From VAZQ01 sp963817015 (GTDB taxonomy: Bacteria; Pseudomonadota; Alphaproteobacteria; Rhizobiales; Xanthobacteraceae), in contig CAWFMV010000010.1 of assembly GCA_963817015.1 (NCBI GenBank), forward strand, positions 1 to 64,000: 64,000 nucleotides of DNA, in the 5' to 3' direction. A program made the position numbers and the translations under genes. How positions within the stretch are numbered: the first letter of the stretch is position 1; the number at the start of each line of letters is the position of its first letter. Positions 48,700 through 56,868 of this stretch are shown piece after piece. The notes under the pieces were generated by a model. The model worked only from the letters and a program-made list of their open reading frames with translations. It ran no database searches and had not been told where the DNA came from.

Positions 48700-48788
48700 G
48701 GTCCGAAAAGTGGCAACCCGTTTTCGGGAGAAGATCATGCTCAAACAAAAAAGCTAGAACCATGATCCTAACTTGATCGGATTATGAT
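48700..48788. repeat. Rhizobiales-type intergenic palindromic repeat
   Basis: Sequence with CCGAAAAGTGG...CCGTTTTCGG and GATCATG...CATGATC inverted pairs resembles the palindromic intergenic sequences scattered through Bradyrhizobium and relatives (typically with TTTTCGGAAAACCGG and GGATCATGC elements). It sits directly upstream of the SH3 gene and may overlap its promoter. The assignment is from memory of the pattern. Confidence 0.5.
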
Positions 48789-49272
48789 CTAGGTGACCGC
48801 AATCCAGCTGCCGTCAGAATTACGGCAGGCGGTGCCGCGAGTGACCTGTGGCTTGTCATCGATGAAGACGGTGTGAGTGTATTGCCGGCAGGTCATGGCA
48901 TTGCGTTGATAGGCGGGACCAGGGACAACCGTACCATGGCGGCCCGAGTCGTCGTTGCGCCAGCCGACCGGAGCGCCCGAGGCGCCTGAACTCGAGGGCC
49001 TGCATCTGCGCCTGGTAGGCGCGCGTGCGATCCTCATCGTCGAGGGCTGCGCCAATCCGATTGCCGATCAACCCGCCGATGGCCGCGCCCGCAACAGTGC
49101 TCGCCACGCGGCCGCTGCCACGGCCGAACTGGGAGCCGACAACAGCGCCACCCACGACGCCAACCGCGGTGCCTGTGTTCTCATACGGCCCTGCGCCCGT
49201 CACAGGATTCCCTGCGCACGCCCCCATCAGCAATCCAGTCAGAGCAACGCACCCAGCAAGTCGCACCGTCAT
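48789..49272 (-). CDS. Glycine-zipper outer-membrane lipoprotein (one frameshift)
   Basis: The N terminus is a lipoprotein signal (LAGCVALTGLLMGACAG, with C as probable lipidation site). A glycine-zipper membrane-spanning domain follows (TAVGVVGGAVVGSQFGRGSG and VAGAAIGGLIGNRIGAALDD). The frame changes near 48985 and resumes with GWRNDDSGRHGTVVPGPAYQ, AMTCRQYTHTVFIDDKPQV and RGTACRNSDGSWIAV. That C-terminal domain with a conserved CRxY/C pattern is typical of the 17-kDa surface-antigen (RT0821/Lpp0805-like) family in Rhizobiales. The role is probably structural in the outer membrane. It precedes the SH3 gene in the same direction. Confidence 0.8.
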
Positions 49273-49432
49273 CGCGACCTCATCCCCTTTCGCTGTCCCC
49301 TTTCACTCCTGGGGCGAACTTGCGTTGACGAATGGGGCAAAACTCTGGCCCCCCCACTCTAGCGCCAAAATCAAGATAAATCGGATGAGTGAAAAAACGC
49401 TCAAGCGCAAAAGCGCTCAAGCACACAAGCTT

Positions 49433-50809
49433 TCAAGCACCTGGCAGCACCAATTCAGCGCGCAGCCCGCCGATCGGGGCCGTTCCCAGCGTGATGTCTC
49501 CGCCATAGAGGTTGGCGAGCTCGACCACGATGGACAGCCCCAGCCCTGTGCCGGGCTTGGCCTCGTCGAGCCGGCGGCCGCGCCGGCCGACCTGCTCGCG
49601 CTGCTGCGGGGACAGGCCCGGACCATCGTCATCCACGATGATTCGGACGATGCGCCGCTCGCTGTAGACCTCGGGCCGCTCCACAAACGTTTCCAGCGCG
49701 ACGCGCGACTGCGCCCATTTGCAGGCATTGTCGACGAGGTTGCCGATCATCTCCTCGAGGTCCTGCCGCTCGCCGCGGAAGCGCGCGTCCTCGGGCGCAT
49801 CAAGCATAATGGAGATGCCACGGTCGTGGTGGATCTTCTCCATCATCCGCACCAATGCCGACACCACCGGCCGCACCTCCGTCACGGTGCCGATCACCGC
49901 CACGCGTGCGGCCAGCCGCGCGCGCTCGAGGTGATGGGTGACCTGGTTGCGCATGATGTCGGTCTGCTCCCAAATCTTCGAGGCGAGCGCGTTCTCGGGA
50001 TTGGCCGACGCCTCATTCATCATCACTGACAGCGGCGTCTTCAGCGCATGGGCAAGATTGCCGACGTGCGTGCGGGCACGGGTGACGATCTCACGATTGG
50101 CCTCGATCAAGGCGTTGGTATCGCGCGCGAGCGCCGCAACCTCGATCGGGAAGCTGCCCTCAAGCCGCTCGGCGGAACCCGAGCGGATCGCCGCAAGACC
50201 CGCCGAAATACGTTTGAGCGGTGCAAGCCCGAAGCGGACCTGAAAGGTCGTGATGAGCAGAAACATTATACCTATGACCGCAAAGGTCGTGCCCAGCGCC
50301 CGGTCAAAACCTCGAGTCTCGTCGTCGATCTCCACGGCATCGCCGGCAACCGCCACCAGGAACCGTCCCTCGTCGCCGAGGTCGATGGTGCGTTCGACCA
50401 GACGCAGCACCTGCTCCTCCGGGCCCTGCACATAGCCCTGGCGGGCGCCGGCGGGACTTGACGCCGAGGAGGCATCGTCGAGATGGGGCAGCGTCGAATC
50501 CCACAGTGAGCGCGAGGAGCGCACCTCGGCCCGCGCAGTGTCGAGCCTTGTTACCTGCCAGTACCAGCCCGACAGCGGCAGCTCGAACAGCGGCTCGCCG
50601 AGCGATTGCGGGAAGCGCTCGCCGGCCTCGTCGGGCGTCGCGACGTCAGCGACCAGCGTGCGCAGATAAACGTTGAGGCGGCGATCGAATGCGCGCTCCA
50701 CCGCCGCGCGATAGAGCGAGGACAACACGATGCCGGCCACGACCAGCATCACGACGGTCCAGGCCGCCGCCGAAAAGAACAGTCGTAGCGCGAGCGAGCT
50801 AGCGCGCAT
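49433..50809 (-). CDS. feuQ: Sensor histidine kinase, FeuQ-like
   Basis: At 458 residues, it has two membrane segments (SLALRLFFSAAAWTVVMLVV and TFAVIGIMFLLITTFQVRFG) around a periplasmic sensor domain, then a HAMP-like linker (IRSGSAERLEGSFPIEVAAL), a DHp helix with GNLAHALKTPLSVMMNEAS (phosphorylated His) and ATPase boxes NLVDNACKWAQ, VDDDGPGLSPQQRE and GTGLGLSIVVELANLYGG. Its start overlaps the stop of the regulator gene by 11 bases, so the two are translationally coupled. Close linkage of this pair with the cycHJKL-degP block is known in rhizobia, where FeuP/FeuQ control iron uptake or osmoadaptation genes; the name is given on that basis. Confidence 0.85.
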   Translation of the reverse strand: MRASSLALRLFFSAAAWTVVMLVVAGIVLSSLYRAAVERAFDRRLNVYLRTLVADVATPDEAGERFPQSLGEPLFELPLSGWYWQVTRLDTARAEVRSSRSLWDSTLPHLDDASSASSPAGARQGYVQGPEEQVLRLVERTIDLGDEGRFLVAVAGDAVEIDDETRGFDRALGTTFAVIGIMFLLITTFQVRFGLAPLKRISAGLAAIRSGSAERLEGSFPIEVAALARDTNALIEANREIVTRARTHVGNLAHALKTPLSVMMNEASANPENALASKIWEQTDIMRNQVTHHLERARLAARVAVIGTVTEVRPVVSALVRMMEKIHHDRGISIMLDAPEDARFRGERQDLEEMIGNLVDNACKWAQSRVALETFVERPEVYSERRIVRIIVDDDGPGLSPQQREQVGRRGRRLDEAKPGTGLGLSIVVELANLYGGDITLGTAPIGGLRAELVLPGA

Positions 50810-51467
50810 CGGGCAATGTCAGCAGGTAGCCCAGCCCCCGTACCGTCTGAATCACGTCAACGCCGAGCTTCTTGCAAATCCGTCCGACGAAGACCTCGAT
50901 GGTGTTGGAATCGCGATCAAAGTCCTGATCGTAAAGATGCTCGACCAGCTCCGTGCGCGACACCACGCGACCTGTGTGGTGCATCAGATACGCGAGCAGC
51001 CGATATTCATGCGAGGTGAGCTTGACCGGATTGCCGTCGACCGTGACGCGCCCGGTGCGCGTGTCGAGCCGGACCGGCCCGCAGTTGAGCTCGCTCTTGG
51101 CATGACCGGCCGAGCGCCGCAGCAGCGCCCTGATGCGCGCCAGCACCTCCTCGAGATGAAACGGCTTGGCGACATAGTCGTCGGCGCCGGCGTCGAAGCC
51201 CTGCACCTTGTCGCTCCAGCGGTCACGGGCCGTGAGCATCAGCACCGGCATGGCCCGCCCGGCGCGCCGCCAGGCTTCGAGCACGGAGATCCCGTCCATT
51301 TTGGGCAAGCCGATATCCAGGATGACGGCGTCGTAGGGCTCACTCTCACCGAGAAAGTGCCCCTCTTCACCGTCATAAGCACGATCCACGACATAGCCCG
51401 CATCGGCAAGCGCAGTCGCAAGTTGCCGATTCAAATCGGGATCGTCCTCGATCACGAGGAGACGCAA
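50799..51467 (-). CDS. feuP: OmpR-family response regulator, FeuP-like
   Basis: At 222 residues, the receiver domain reads MRLLVIEDDPDLNRQLATAL, with the phospho-acceptor Asp in YDAVILDIGLPKMDGISVLE, Thr in PVLMLTARD and Lys in DDYVAKPFHLEEVLARIRAL. The winged-helix DNA-binding domain follows with VTVDGNPVKLTSHEYRLLAY, RVVSRTELVEHLYDQDFD and TIEVFVGRICKKLGVD then IQTVRGLGYLL. It is phosphorylated by the coupled kinase. A PepSY-domain protein gene lies upstream on the same strand. FeuP homologues activate iron-uptake genes in Rhizobium leguminosarum and the cyclic glucan exporter ndvA in Sinorhizobium meliloti. Which applies here is unknown. Confidence 0.88.
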   Translation of the reverse strand: MRLLVIEDDPDLNRQLATALADAGYVVDRAYDGEEGHFLGESEPYDAVILDIGLPKMDGISVLEAWRRAGRAMPVLMLTARDRWSDKVQGFDAGADDYVAKPFHLEEVLARIRALLRRSAGHAKSELNCGPVRLDTRTGRVTVDGNPVKLTSHEYRLLAYLMHHTGRVVSRTELVEHLYDQDFDRDSNTIEVFVGRICKKLGVDVIQTVRGLGYLLTLPDAR

Positions 51468-51669
51468 AGCCTCACCTCCTGCCCCAGCTTCCGAAGCTCA
51501 TGATCAATCAATCACGGCAATCTTCTGGCACAAGCTCAGCAGTAAGGCACCAGCCGTTGAGGTAAAATGACACCGGCACGGTCAAAATTCCAGGCCACTG
51601 TTGGCTTTTGCAGCTTTTGCAGCATCAGTGCCCGGCATTCGGCGGGATGACGCCTCCCCGGCGGTGGCC

Positions 51670-51984
51670 TTAGAGCCCCCCGATCACCGTTCCATTCGTG
51701 GCATCGACGGTCACCTGGCGCACCTTGCCATCACGAGCGAGGACCGTCAGCCGATAGATCAAGCGGCCTGATTCTCTACAGAGCCGCGCCCGCACCAGCT
51801 CACCGCCCATACGCTGGCGCAGCATCTGCCGCGCGGTCGCGAGCGGAATCGCTTCCCCGGCCACAATGGCAGCGCGTTGCTCGGCACGGCTGAGACAGCG
51901 GGGCTGCTCCTGCGCCGCCGCCGGCAAGGACAGCATCGCAAGCGACGCGAGCGTTATCAGCAGGAGCGATCTTGGGCTTTGCAT
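51670..51984 (-). CDS. Secreted PepSY-domain protein
   Basis: At 104 residues it has a signal peptide (SLLLITLASLAMLSLPAAA). A mature domain follows with RAAIVAGEAIPLATARQMLR and LIYRLTVLARDGKVRQVTVD then ATNGTVIG. The Y-x-(L/V)...V-x-V-D-A-x-x-G-x-(V/I) ending is the PepSY signature; such periplasmic proteins are thought to inhibit peptidases or modulate sensors. It lies 202 bases upstream of feuP in the same direction, and small PepSY proteins often accompany two-component systems, so it may modulate the FeuQ sensor (inference). Confidence 0.85.
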   Translation of the reverse strand: MQSPRSLLLITLASLAMLSLPAAAQEQPRCLSRAEQRAAIVAGEAIPLATARQMLRQRMGGELVRARLCRESGRLIYRLTVLARDGKVRQVTVDATNGTVIGGL

Positions 51985-52125
51985 AGCGTCAGCTCTAGAG
52001 CTTTGCCCGTGAACCGCGGATGAACAGTGGCAAAATTGCGTTTTGCTGTGTGTAGCGGCGGAACGCAGTCATCCCCAAGGAGTTGGGCGAGTTGACAGGT
52101 TGGCAGGGGGTGCTTTCATCTCCCG

Positions 52126-52905
52126 ATGGTTGGCCCACGGCTCCTTGCGGCATCTCTTATCGTGAGCACTCTCGTCCTAAGCAGTCCTGCCGACGCAATG
52201 GTCGGCGGCGCCACACCCGCTGACGACGCTATCGCGCAGTCCCTGGTCATGGTGGTGGGCTCCCGCGCCAATGGCGGCAACGTCTGCACCGGTGCGGCGA
52301 TTGCTCGCGATCTCATTCTCACCGCGGCGCATTGTGTCGCACCAGGTGCGAAATACGGTGTGTTGCCCGCCAGGAACACGCCGGTCCTGGCGATCAAATC
52401 GATCCAGGTCCATCCCCGTTACGACCCGCAAAGCTACGCGCTCAACCGTGCGACCGCCGATGTCGCGCTGATCAAGCTTGCGGTCGACCTCCCGGAACGC
52501 TTTGTTCCGGTCTCACTCGAGAGCCCGGGCGCTGCCGTCGCGGTTGGCGATCGTTTCACCATCGCTGGATTTGGCGTCACGGCCGCCGGTAGCGACAACG
52601 GCATCGGCCTCGCGCGCGCCGCATCGCTGGTTGCGACCGGGCAGCCGGGCGCTTTGCAGATCCGTCTGTTCGACCCCAAGACCAAAGGTGACCGGCCGGG
52701 GCTCGGGGCCTGCACAGGCGACTCCGGCGCCCCCGTGCTGCGCGACGTTGACGGCCACCTCTCGGTGATCGGCGTCGTGAGCTGGTCGACCGGACCGAAA
52801 CTTGGAGCAGGCTGCGGGGGGCTGACAGGTGTAACGCCGCTTGTGCGCTATCACGATTGGATCGTACAGGCGGCGGGCAAGCTCGGGTCCCCGGTCGCGC
52901 CATGA
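52126..52905 (+). CDS. Trypsin-like (S1) serine protease, copy 1
   Basis: At 259 residues it has a signal peptide (LLAASLIVSTLVLSSPADA) directly followed by MVGGATPADD, which resembles the activation sequence IVGG. The catalytic triad is visible: LILTAAHCV (His), ATADVALIKLAV (Asp) and ACTGDSGAPVLRDV (Ser). Cysteines around the active site suggest disulfides. It is secreted to the periplasm or outside. The stop codon overlaps the start of the next gene as ATGA, so both proteases are made from one mRNA. The ATG at 52126 fits the signal peptide, although no strong ribosome binding site is seen. Confidence 0.87.
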   Translation: MVGPRLLAASLIVSTLVLSSPADAMVGGATPADDAIAQSLVMVVGSRANGGNVCTGAAIARDLILTAAHCVAPGAKYGVLPARNTPVLAIKSIQVHPRYDPQSYALNRATADVALIKLAVDLPERFVPVSLESPGAAVAVGDRFTIAGFGVTAAGSDNGIGLARAASLVATGQPGALQIRLFDPKTKGDRPGLGACTGDSGAPVLRDVDGHLSVIGVVSWSTGPKLGAGCGGLTGVTPLVRYHDWIVQAAGKLGSPVAP

Positions 52906-53699
52906 TGGGCACCACGATCCGCCCCATGATACGGCCCATGATCCGCCCGCTCGCCCTTCTCGTCATTTTGGTTGCGCTGGTGGCGCCTGCGGCCGGCCTG
53001 GTCGGTGGCGCTCGACCGGCTGACGAGGCCCTGGCCCGCCATGTGGTCATGGTCGTCGGCGCCCACCGCACCGGCTGCACCGGCACGGCGATCGCTCAAA
53101 ATCTCATCCTCACGGCGGCTCATTGCGTGCCGCCCGAGGAACGCTATGGCGTGTTTGAAGCGGGCGCCTCTCGCCGCAGCAAGCCAAACAGCGTCGCCAG
53201 CGTCGAGCGCCACCCGCTGTTCAACCTCGAGACCGCGTACTCCGGCGGCGAAACGGCCGACGTTGCTTTGCTCAAGCTCGCCGAACCGTTGACGCGGCGG
53301 ATCACGCCAGCACCATTCGGGACGCGCGAGTATTTTCCGCTCGGCGACCGCTTCATTGTGGCGGGCTACGGGATCACCGAGCAGGCCGCGGGCGGCTACG
53401 GCACATTGCGGGCCGCGACCCTGATGGTGGTGCGGCATACCGCAAGCGGCGCACTGCGGCTCGCCGACCCCACGACCCGCGGCGAGATGGCGGGCCTTGG
53501 CGCCTGCAACGGCGATTCCGGCGGCCCGGTTATGGACGACAGCAGCGGGCGCCTCGCACTCGTCGGCGTGGTCAGCTGGGCCACCGATCCACGGCGTGGC
53601 GCCGGCTGCGGGGGCCTCACCGGCGTTGTCCCGCTTCCCCATTTTCGCGATTGGCTGATTGAAGCGTCGACGAAGCTTGGCAGCCCCGTCCAGCCCTGA
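52902..53699 (+). CDS. Trypsin-like (S1) serine protease, copy 2
   Basis: This is a paralogue of the preceding protease. The start is repetitive (RPMIRPMIRPLALLVILVAL), the signal peptide ends near APAAG, and LVGGARPADE follows. The triad: LILTAAHCV (His), ETADVALLKLAE (Asp), ACNGDSGGPVMDDS (Ser). Both copies end with the same motif, KLGSPV(A/Q)P, showing tandem duplication. The GDSGGP here is canonical while copy 1 has GDSGAP, a change next to the nucleophile that could affect activity. It begins inside the stop codon of copy 1. Confidence 0.87.
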   Translation: MMGTTIRPMIRPMIRPLALLVILVALVAPAAGLVGGARPADEALARHVVMVVGAHRTGCTGTAIAQNLILTAAHCVPPEERYGVFEAGASRRSKPNSVASVERHPLFNLETAYSGGETADVALLKLAEPLTRRITPAPFGTREYFPLGDRFIVAGYGITEQAAGGYGTLRAATLMVVRHTASGALRLADPTTRGEMAGLGACNGDSGGPVMDDSSGRLALVGVVSWATDPRRGAGCGGLTGVVPLPHFRDWLIEASTKLGSPVQP

Positions 53700-53878
53700 T
53701 CGCGCCGTTAACCATCCGCCGGCGCGACGTCCCAGGATGAGACACTTTCGCCCGGCATCGGCCTTGCAACCTCCCTGCTGACGATACTGCTGGCGTTGAG
53801 CGGCCGCCTATTGCGCTTCGTTTTGGCACGCCGTTGCGACGCCTGGATTGGAAGGACTGGATTGGAAGGAGAGGAACG

Positions 53879-54184
53879 ATGGTTAAGACATGGATCTCCC
53901 TGGCTGGGCTTGTGACGACCCTTGCTATGCCGATCACGCCGGCGGCAGCAGACAGCACGCGCAGCACAAGCTGCGTCTATGGCCGCGGGTCTCACTCCTG
54001 CGTCACGCGCTGGCAGCACTATGAGCCGCGGATCCAGGTGCCGACCGAGCAGGAAGTCGCCGAGGCGCGCGCACGCGAGCAGCAATGGCAGTCCTTTTGC
54101 CGCCCCTACATCTGGCAGGACGACCTTGGCGTCCGGCGCTACGGCTATGCCGAGCGCGGATGCGAATACGGCCGCGTCTATTAA
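53879..54184 (+). CDS. Small secreted protein of unknown function
   Basis: About 101 residues with a signal peptide (ISLAGLVTTLAMPITPAAA) and a mature part with four cysteines (TSCVYGRGSHSC then SFCRPYIWQD and ERGCEYGRVY), probably two disulfide bonds. Aromatic and charged residues alternate at the C terminus. The start is well supported by GGAGAGG eight bases upstream; just before it is a short direct repeat (CTGGATTGGAAGGA). I do not recognise a family, but small Cys-containing periplasmic proteins of this kind are common in Bradyrhizobiaceae-type genomes. Confidence 0.75.
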   Translation: MVKTWISLAGLVTTLAMPITPAAADSTRSTSCVYGRGSHSCVTRWQHYEPRIQVPTEQEVAEARAREQQWQSFCRPYIWQDDLGVRRYGYAERGCEYGRVY

Positions 54185-54301
54185 GCGATACGGCTTCATC
54201 CTCGCTGAGCACCGCTACAATTTTTCGTAGCGGCGCTTGTCGCTATGGCGGCCACGTCCAGTCGCGCATATGTCGCCCCCTTTGATGGGGACGCCGGTGC
54301 G

Positions 54302-54817
54302 ATGGCCTATGTGATGGTTGATGTGGAATCGGATGGTCCGATTCCAGGCGACTACAGTATGATCTGTGTCGGCGCCGTTCTGGTGCAGGAGGGATTGGCG
54401 GAGACCTTCTACGGTCGCCTGAGGCCGATCTCAGAACAGTGGATCCCGGAAGCGCTCGCCGTCTCCGGCTTCTCGCGCGCCGAGACGCTCAGCTTTGATG
54501 ATCCCAAGACGGTCATGGAGGGTTTCGCCCATTGGATCGCCAAGAACGTTAAGCGCCGCGCCCTGTTCGTCAGCGACAATAACGGCTTCGATTTTGCCTT
54601 CGTGAGCTGGTATTTCTGGCACTTCACCGGCGCCAATCCGTTCGGTCATTCCAGCACCAATCTCGGCTCGCTCTACAAAGGACTGGTCAAGGACACCTTC
54701 CAGAGCTTCAAACACCTGCGCCAGACCGCGCACACTCATCACCCGGTCGATGACGCCAAGGGCAACGCCGAAGCGCTGCTGGCGATGAAAGCCATGGGTC
54801 TCAAGATCGCGCTTTAG
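54302..54817 (+). CDS. DEDDh 3'-5' exonuclease
   Basis: About 171 residues spanning a complete RNase T-like exonuclease fold. Motif I is in MVDVESDGPIPGDYSMICVG (D-x-E), motif II in RALFVSDNNGFDFAFVSWYF (Asp of NGFDF) and motif III in THHPVDDAKGNAEALLAMK (H-x4-D type, so DEDDh). It degrades or trims single-stranded DNA or RNA from the 3' end using two metal ions. The ATG at 54302 places motif I at residues 6-8; the upstream ATG at 54245 would add a poorly conserved leader. It has no functional link to the genes beside it that I can see. Confidence 0.85.
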   Translation: MAYVMVDVESDGPIPGDYSMICVGAVLVQEGLAETFYGRLRPISEQWIPEALAVSGFSRAETLSFDDPKTVMEGFAHWIAKNVKRRALFVSDNNGFDFAFVSWYFWHFTGANPFGHSSTNLGSLYKGLVKDTFQSFKHLRQTAHTHHPVDDAKGNAEALLAMKAMGLKIAL

Positions 54818-54943
54818 GGCACTCGACAACGACCAGGCCTTGGCTGAAATCTCGAAAAATATTGGTGCGACGGGCTGCCGCAGCCTCGGCTGCCGTGCTA
54901 CCAATGGGGTCCGAAGCGGCCTGCGGCCGGGGAGACAAACACC

Positions 54944-55144
54944 ATGTGGCTTCTGATTGTCTATGTCGGGCTCGTGCTGGTCGGTGACCTCGCTGACTAC
55001 CTGATCGGACTGTTCGTGGAGCGGATGTGGGGCCAACAGGCGAGCCTTGTGGTCTTCCTGGTGCTGTATTTCGTTTTCCTGTGGGTCGCCTGGGTGGCGG
55101 CGGTGAAGATCACCGAGCCGAGCGCAGAGCCCAAGACCGCCTGA
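54944..55144 (+). CDS. Small membrane protein with two transmembrane segments
   Basis: At 66 residues: LLIVYVGLVLVGDLADYLIG and LVVFLVLYFVFLWVAWVAAV are two hydrophobic segments joined by a short loop, with a polar tail. GGGGAG lies about ten bases before the ATG. The function is unknown. Confidence 0.7.
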   Translation: MWLLIVYVGLVLVGDLADYLIGLFVERMWGQQASLVVFLVLYFVFLWVAWVAAVKITEPSAEPKTA

Positions 55145-55352
55145 TCCTGGGTATCGCCGGTTATCACGGCATCCGCTGCTGCGAGACGCGATCATGGCAC
55201 GATCGCGCCGCAACAACTCACCATGCACAACCTGTTAGCAGCACGCCCTCTCGGCGCCTGAACGCGTCGGCGCGCCCGTGCTGCCCCTGGCCAAGCCTGG
55301 AACCCGGTGAGCTTTGGCAGCGTTGACCCGGTTCAACATCGGGAGCGGTGCC

Positions 55353-55694
55353 ATGATTCCTTTCCTTCCCGCGATTTTGGTCAGTGCTACTGTGCTGGTG
55401 GCCGACCAGGTCCCCAGGCTCAACGTCACCCCAAGCTGTCAGGCAAGTGCCAACGGCATTCTGGGCGTTAAGCAGGACATCGAATCCTGCATGCAGAGCG
55501 AGAATGCGGCGCGCGATCAACTTGCCCAGCAGTGGGGCACGTTTGCAGCGGCCGATCGTCAAAGCTGCACCTCGCTGACCACACTCGGCGGCACCGGCGG
55601 AACCTATACCGAGCTCATCACCTGCCTTGAGATGAAGCGGGATGTCGCCAAGTTGCCCAAGGAAGGCGGAACGGCGGGGCAACTCATCCGGTGA
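55353..55694 (+). CDS. Small secreted protein of unknown function
   Basis: About 113 residues, with a hydrophobic start (IPFLPAILVSATVLVADQVP) that is probably a signal peptide. A helical mature part follows with four cysteines (TPSCQASANG, IESCMQSENAARDQLAQQWG, SCTSL, TCLEMKRDVAKLP). Similar short proteins with SCMQSExxARxQLxxxWxxF occur widely in Bradyrhizobium and relatives and are annotated as hypothetical. The ATG at 55353 follows GGGAGCGGTGCC. It is alone on the plus strand before the remnant region at 55.8-56.4 kb. Confidence 0.75.
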   Translation: MIPFLPAILVSATVLVADQVPRLNVTPSCQASANGILGVKQDIESCMQSENAARDQLAQQWGTFAAADRQSCTSLTTLGGTGGTYTELITCLEMKRDVAKLPKEGGTAGQLIR

Positions 55695-55767
55695 TCGGAC
55701 GCGCCGCAATACGTGAATCGCCAGCCGCGAAACGACTTGAGCCCAGTTGCGCTCCGAAATCAGCCGC

Positions 55768-56010
55768 TCAGTAACGCGCCGCGATGGGGCCGCCGAAGCG
55801 ATAGTTCAGCCCAACCCTGACGGTATCGATGTTCACGTCATGGGTACGCGGCGTGGGATCGAGCTGAGGCAAAGCCACATATTTTTCTTCGCTCAGATCG
55901 ACGTGGAGATATTCCACCTTTGCAGTCCAGTTCGAGGTGATTGAAAACTCGATCAGGCTCGCTCTGACTCGGAAACCGACCGCCGGTGCAACAGCACCGA
56001 TCTCCACAGA
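55768..56010 (-). pseudogene. C-terminal remnant of an Omp25/RopB-type outer-membrane beta-barrel protein
   Basis: The minus strand reads SITSNWTAKVEYLHVDLSEE, then NIDTVRVGLNYRFGGPIAAR and a final Tyr before the stop. WTAKVEYLYVDL and VRVGLNYRF are the last two strands of the eight-stranded barrel found in rhizobial Omp25/Omp31/RopB porin-like proteins. About 160 upstream residues, including the signal peptide, are missing, and the sequence upstream is unrelated. It marks the left edge of the rearranged region next to the radical SAM island. Confidence 0.65.
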
Positions 56011-56121
56011 CAAATGGTCGCACGGGATGTTTCTACCTGGACGGCATGTGACGCCGATCAGGTCAGGAGCGCGCGGTCACGAAAGCCAGCACGACCGTGA
56101 TCAGCACATGCCATGGCCAGC

Positions 56122-56390
56122 TCACCGATGGCGCGTTGCACAGTTCCTTGCAATGCGCGTAACCGCCGACGCGAAACCTCGACGCCTTGCCGCCTTTACA
56201 TTCGCCGCGTCCTTCGCCGCCAACAGTCCGAGGACGAAGGTCTTCGCCCGCCGACCTTAGCCTGCGCGCGGGGCCGCCTTCGAGCCCGGCGACGGGCGTG
56301 CCGACCCGTGTAGAGCCCTTCGAACACACCGCCCTCGCACTTCTGTGCGCGCGCCTGCGCGTCGATTGCGAACGCCTTCTCAGACCTCGA
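56122..56390 (-). pseudogene. Duplicated C-terminal fragment of the FAD-dependent oxidoreductase
   Basis: Joined minus-strand frames give AIDAQARAQKCEGGVFEGLY, RVGTPVAGLEGGP and then RAKTFVLGLLAAKDAANVKA, ending at 56122. These match VIDAQARAQKREGGVFEGLY, AVGTPVAGLEGGP and SKAFILGLLAAEDAARVRG at the end of the complete gene at 60592-62002. Two or three frame changes and a different C-terminal tail show that it is decayed. It is in the same orientation as the complete gene, 4.4 kb away. Confidence 0.8.
56201..56376. repeat. Direct repeat flanking the radical SAM island, left copy
   Basis: By eye most bases match those at 60609-60783 in the same orientation, including the blocks TCGCCGCGTCC, CCTGCGCGCGGG and GCGCGCCTGCGCGTCGAT. 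The match covers the last 60 or so codons of the FAD oxidoreductase gene. Together the copies bracket the segment 56.4-60.6 kb. Confidence 0.75.
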
Positions 56391-56619
56391 CCAATACCTT
56401 GGTACCAATACCGGAACCATCACTTAACTCGCAGGCAAATTGGATGAAAGTCGTTGGAAAATATATGCTTCTACTAGTGCGAGCATTCATGGCGGCTGCA
56501 CTGGTGTGCAACACTTCTGGCTGATTTTCTTCAGCTCTTCTAAGGACAAAAATGGGGGACCTCATCAGTCGTCTTAAGAAATAAGGCGATGCTGCCCTGG
56601 CGAACATGGGAGGCAAGCC
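56377..56619. other. Intergenic, AT-richer region upstream of the peptide gene
   Basis: About 240 bases with no supported gene. The AT content rises from here on relative to the left flank, marking entry to the island. It should carry the promoter for the peptide-radical SAM operon. TTGCGAA...CTCAGAC-like elements are too weak to call. Confidence 0.3.
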
Positions 56620-56865
56620 ATGACGGACCGACACCATTCGCCCCTCGGACTGCCGATCACATTTGCTCTTGCGCTCTCGATAACCCATCCGCTGGCACGA
56701 GACCCAGCGAATGTGGACACGCGCGGGCTCTTGCAAGGTGGGACGCTGAAATCATTCCTGGCTCACGGACAACGTGACCAGGGGCCGGAAAACGAGACCG
56801 TCAAGGGCGGCACCCACGATCGCCTCGCGGCCCCCTGCTCCAATCCGATCTGGCGAAGGTGCTAG
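56620..56865 (+). CDS. Candidate RiPP precursor peptide (81 residues)
   Basis: A strong ribosome binding site (GGGAGG, seven bases before the ATG) supports this short gene. The stop is three bases before the radical SAM start, so the two are translationally coupled. The peptide has a hydrophobic N-terminal part (LGLPITFALALSITHPLA), a polar middle with LLQGGTLKSFLAHGQRDQG, and a C-terminal tip APCSNPIWRRC with a Trp between two Cys. It is not rich in glycine repeats as GrrA-type precursors are. Position, size and coupling make it the best candidate substrate of the radical SAM enzyme, with the aromatic C terminus as possible core. That role is inference. No family is recognised. Confidence 0.55.
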   Translation: MTDRHHSPLGLPITFALALSITHPLARDPANVDTRGLLQGGTLKSFLAHGQRDQGPENETVKGGTHDRLAAPCSNPIWRRC

Positions 56866-56868
56866 GCA

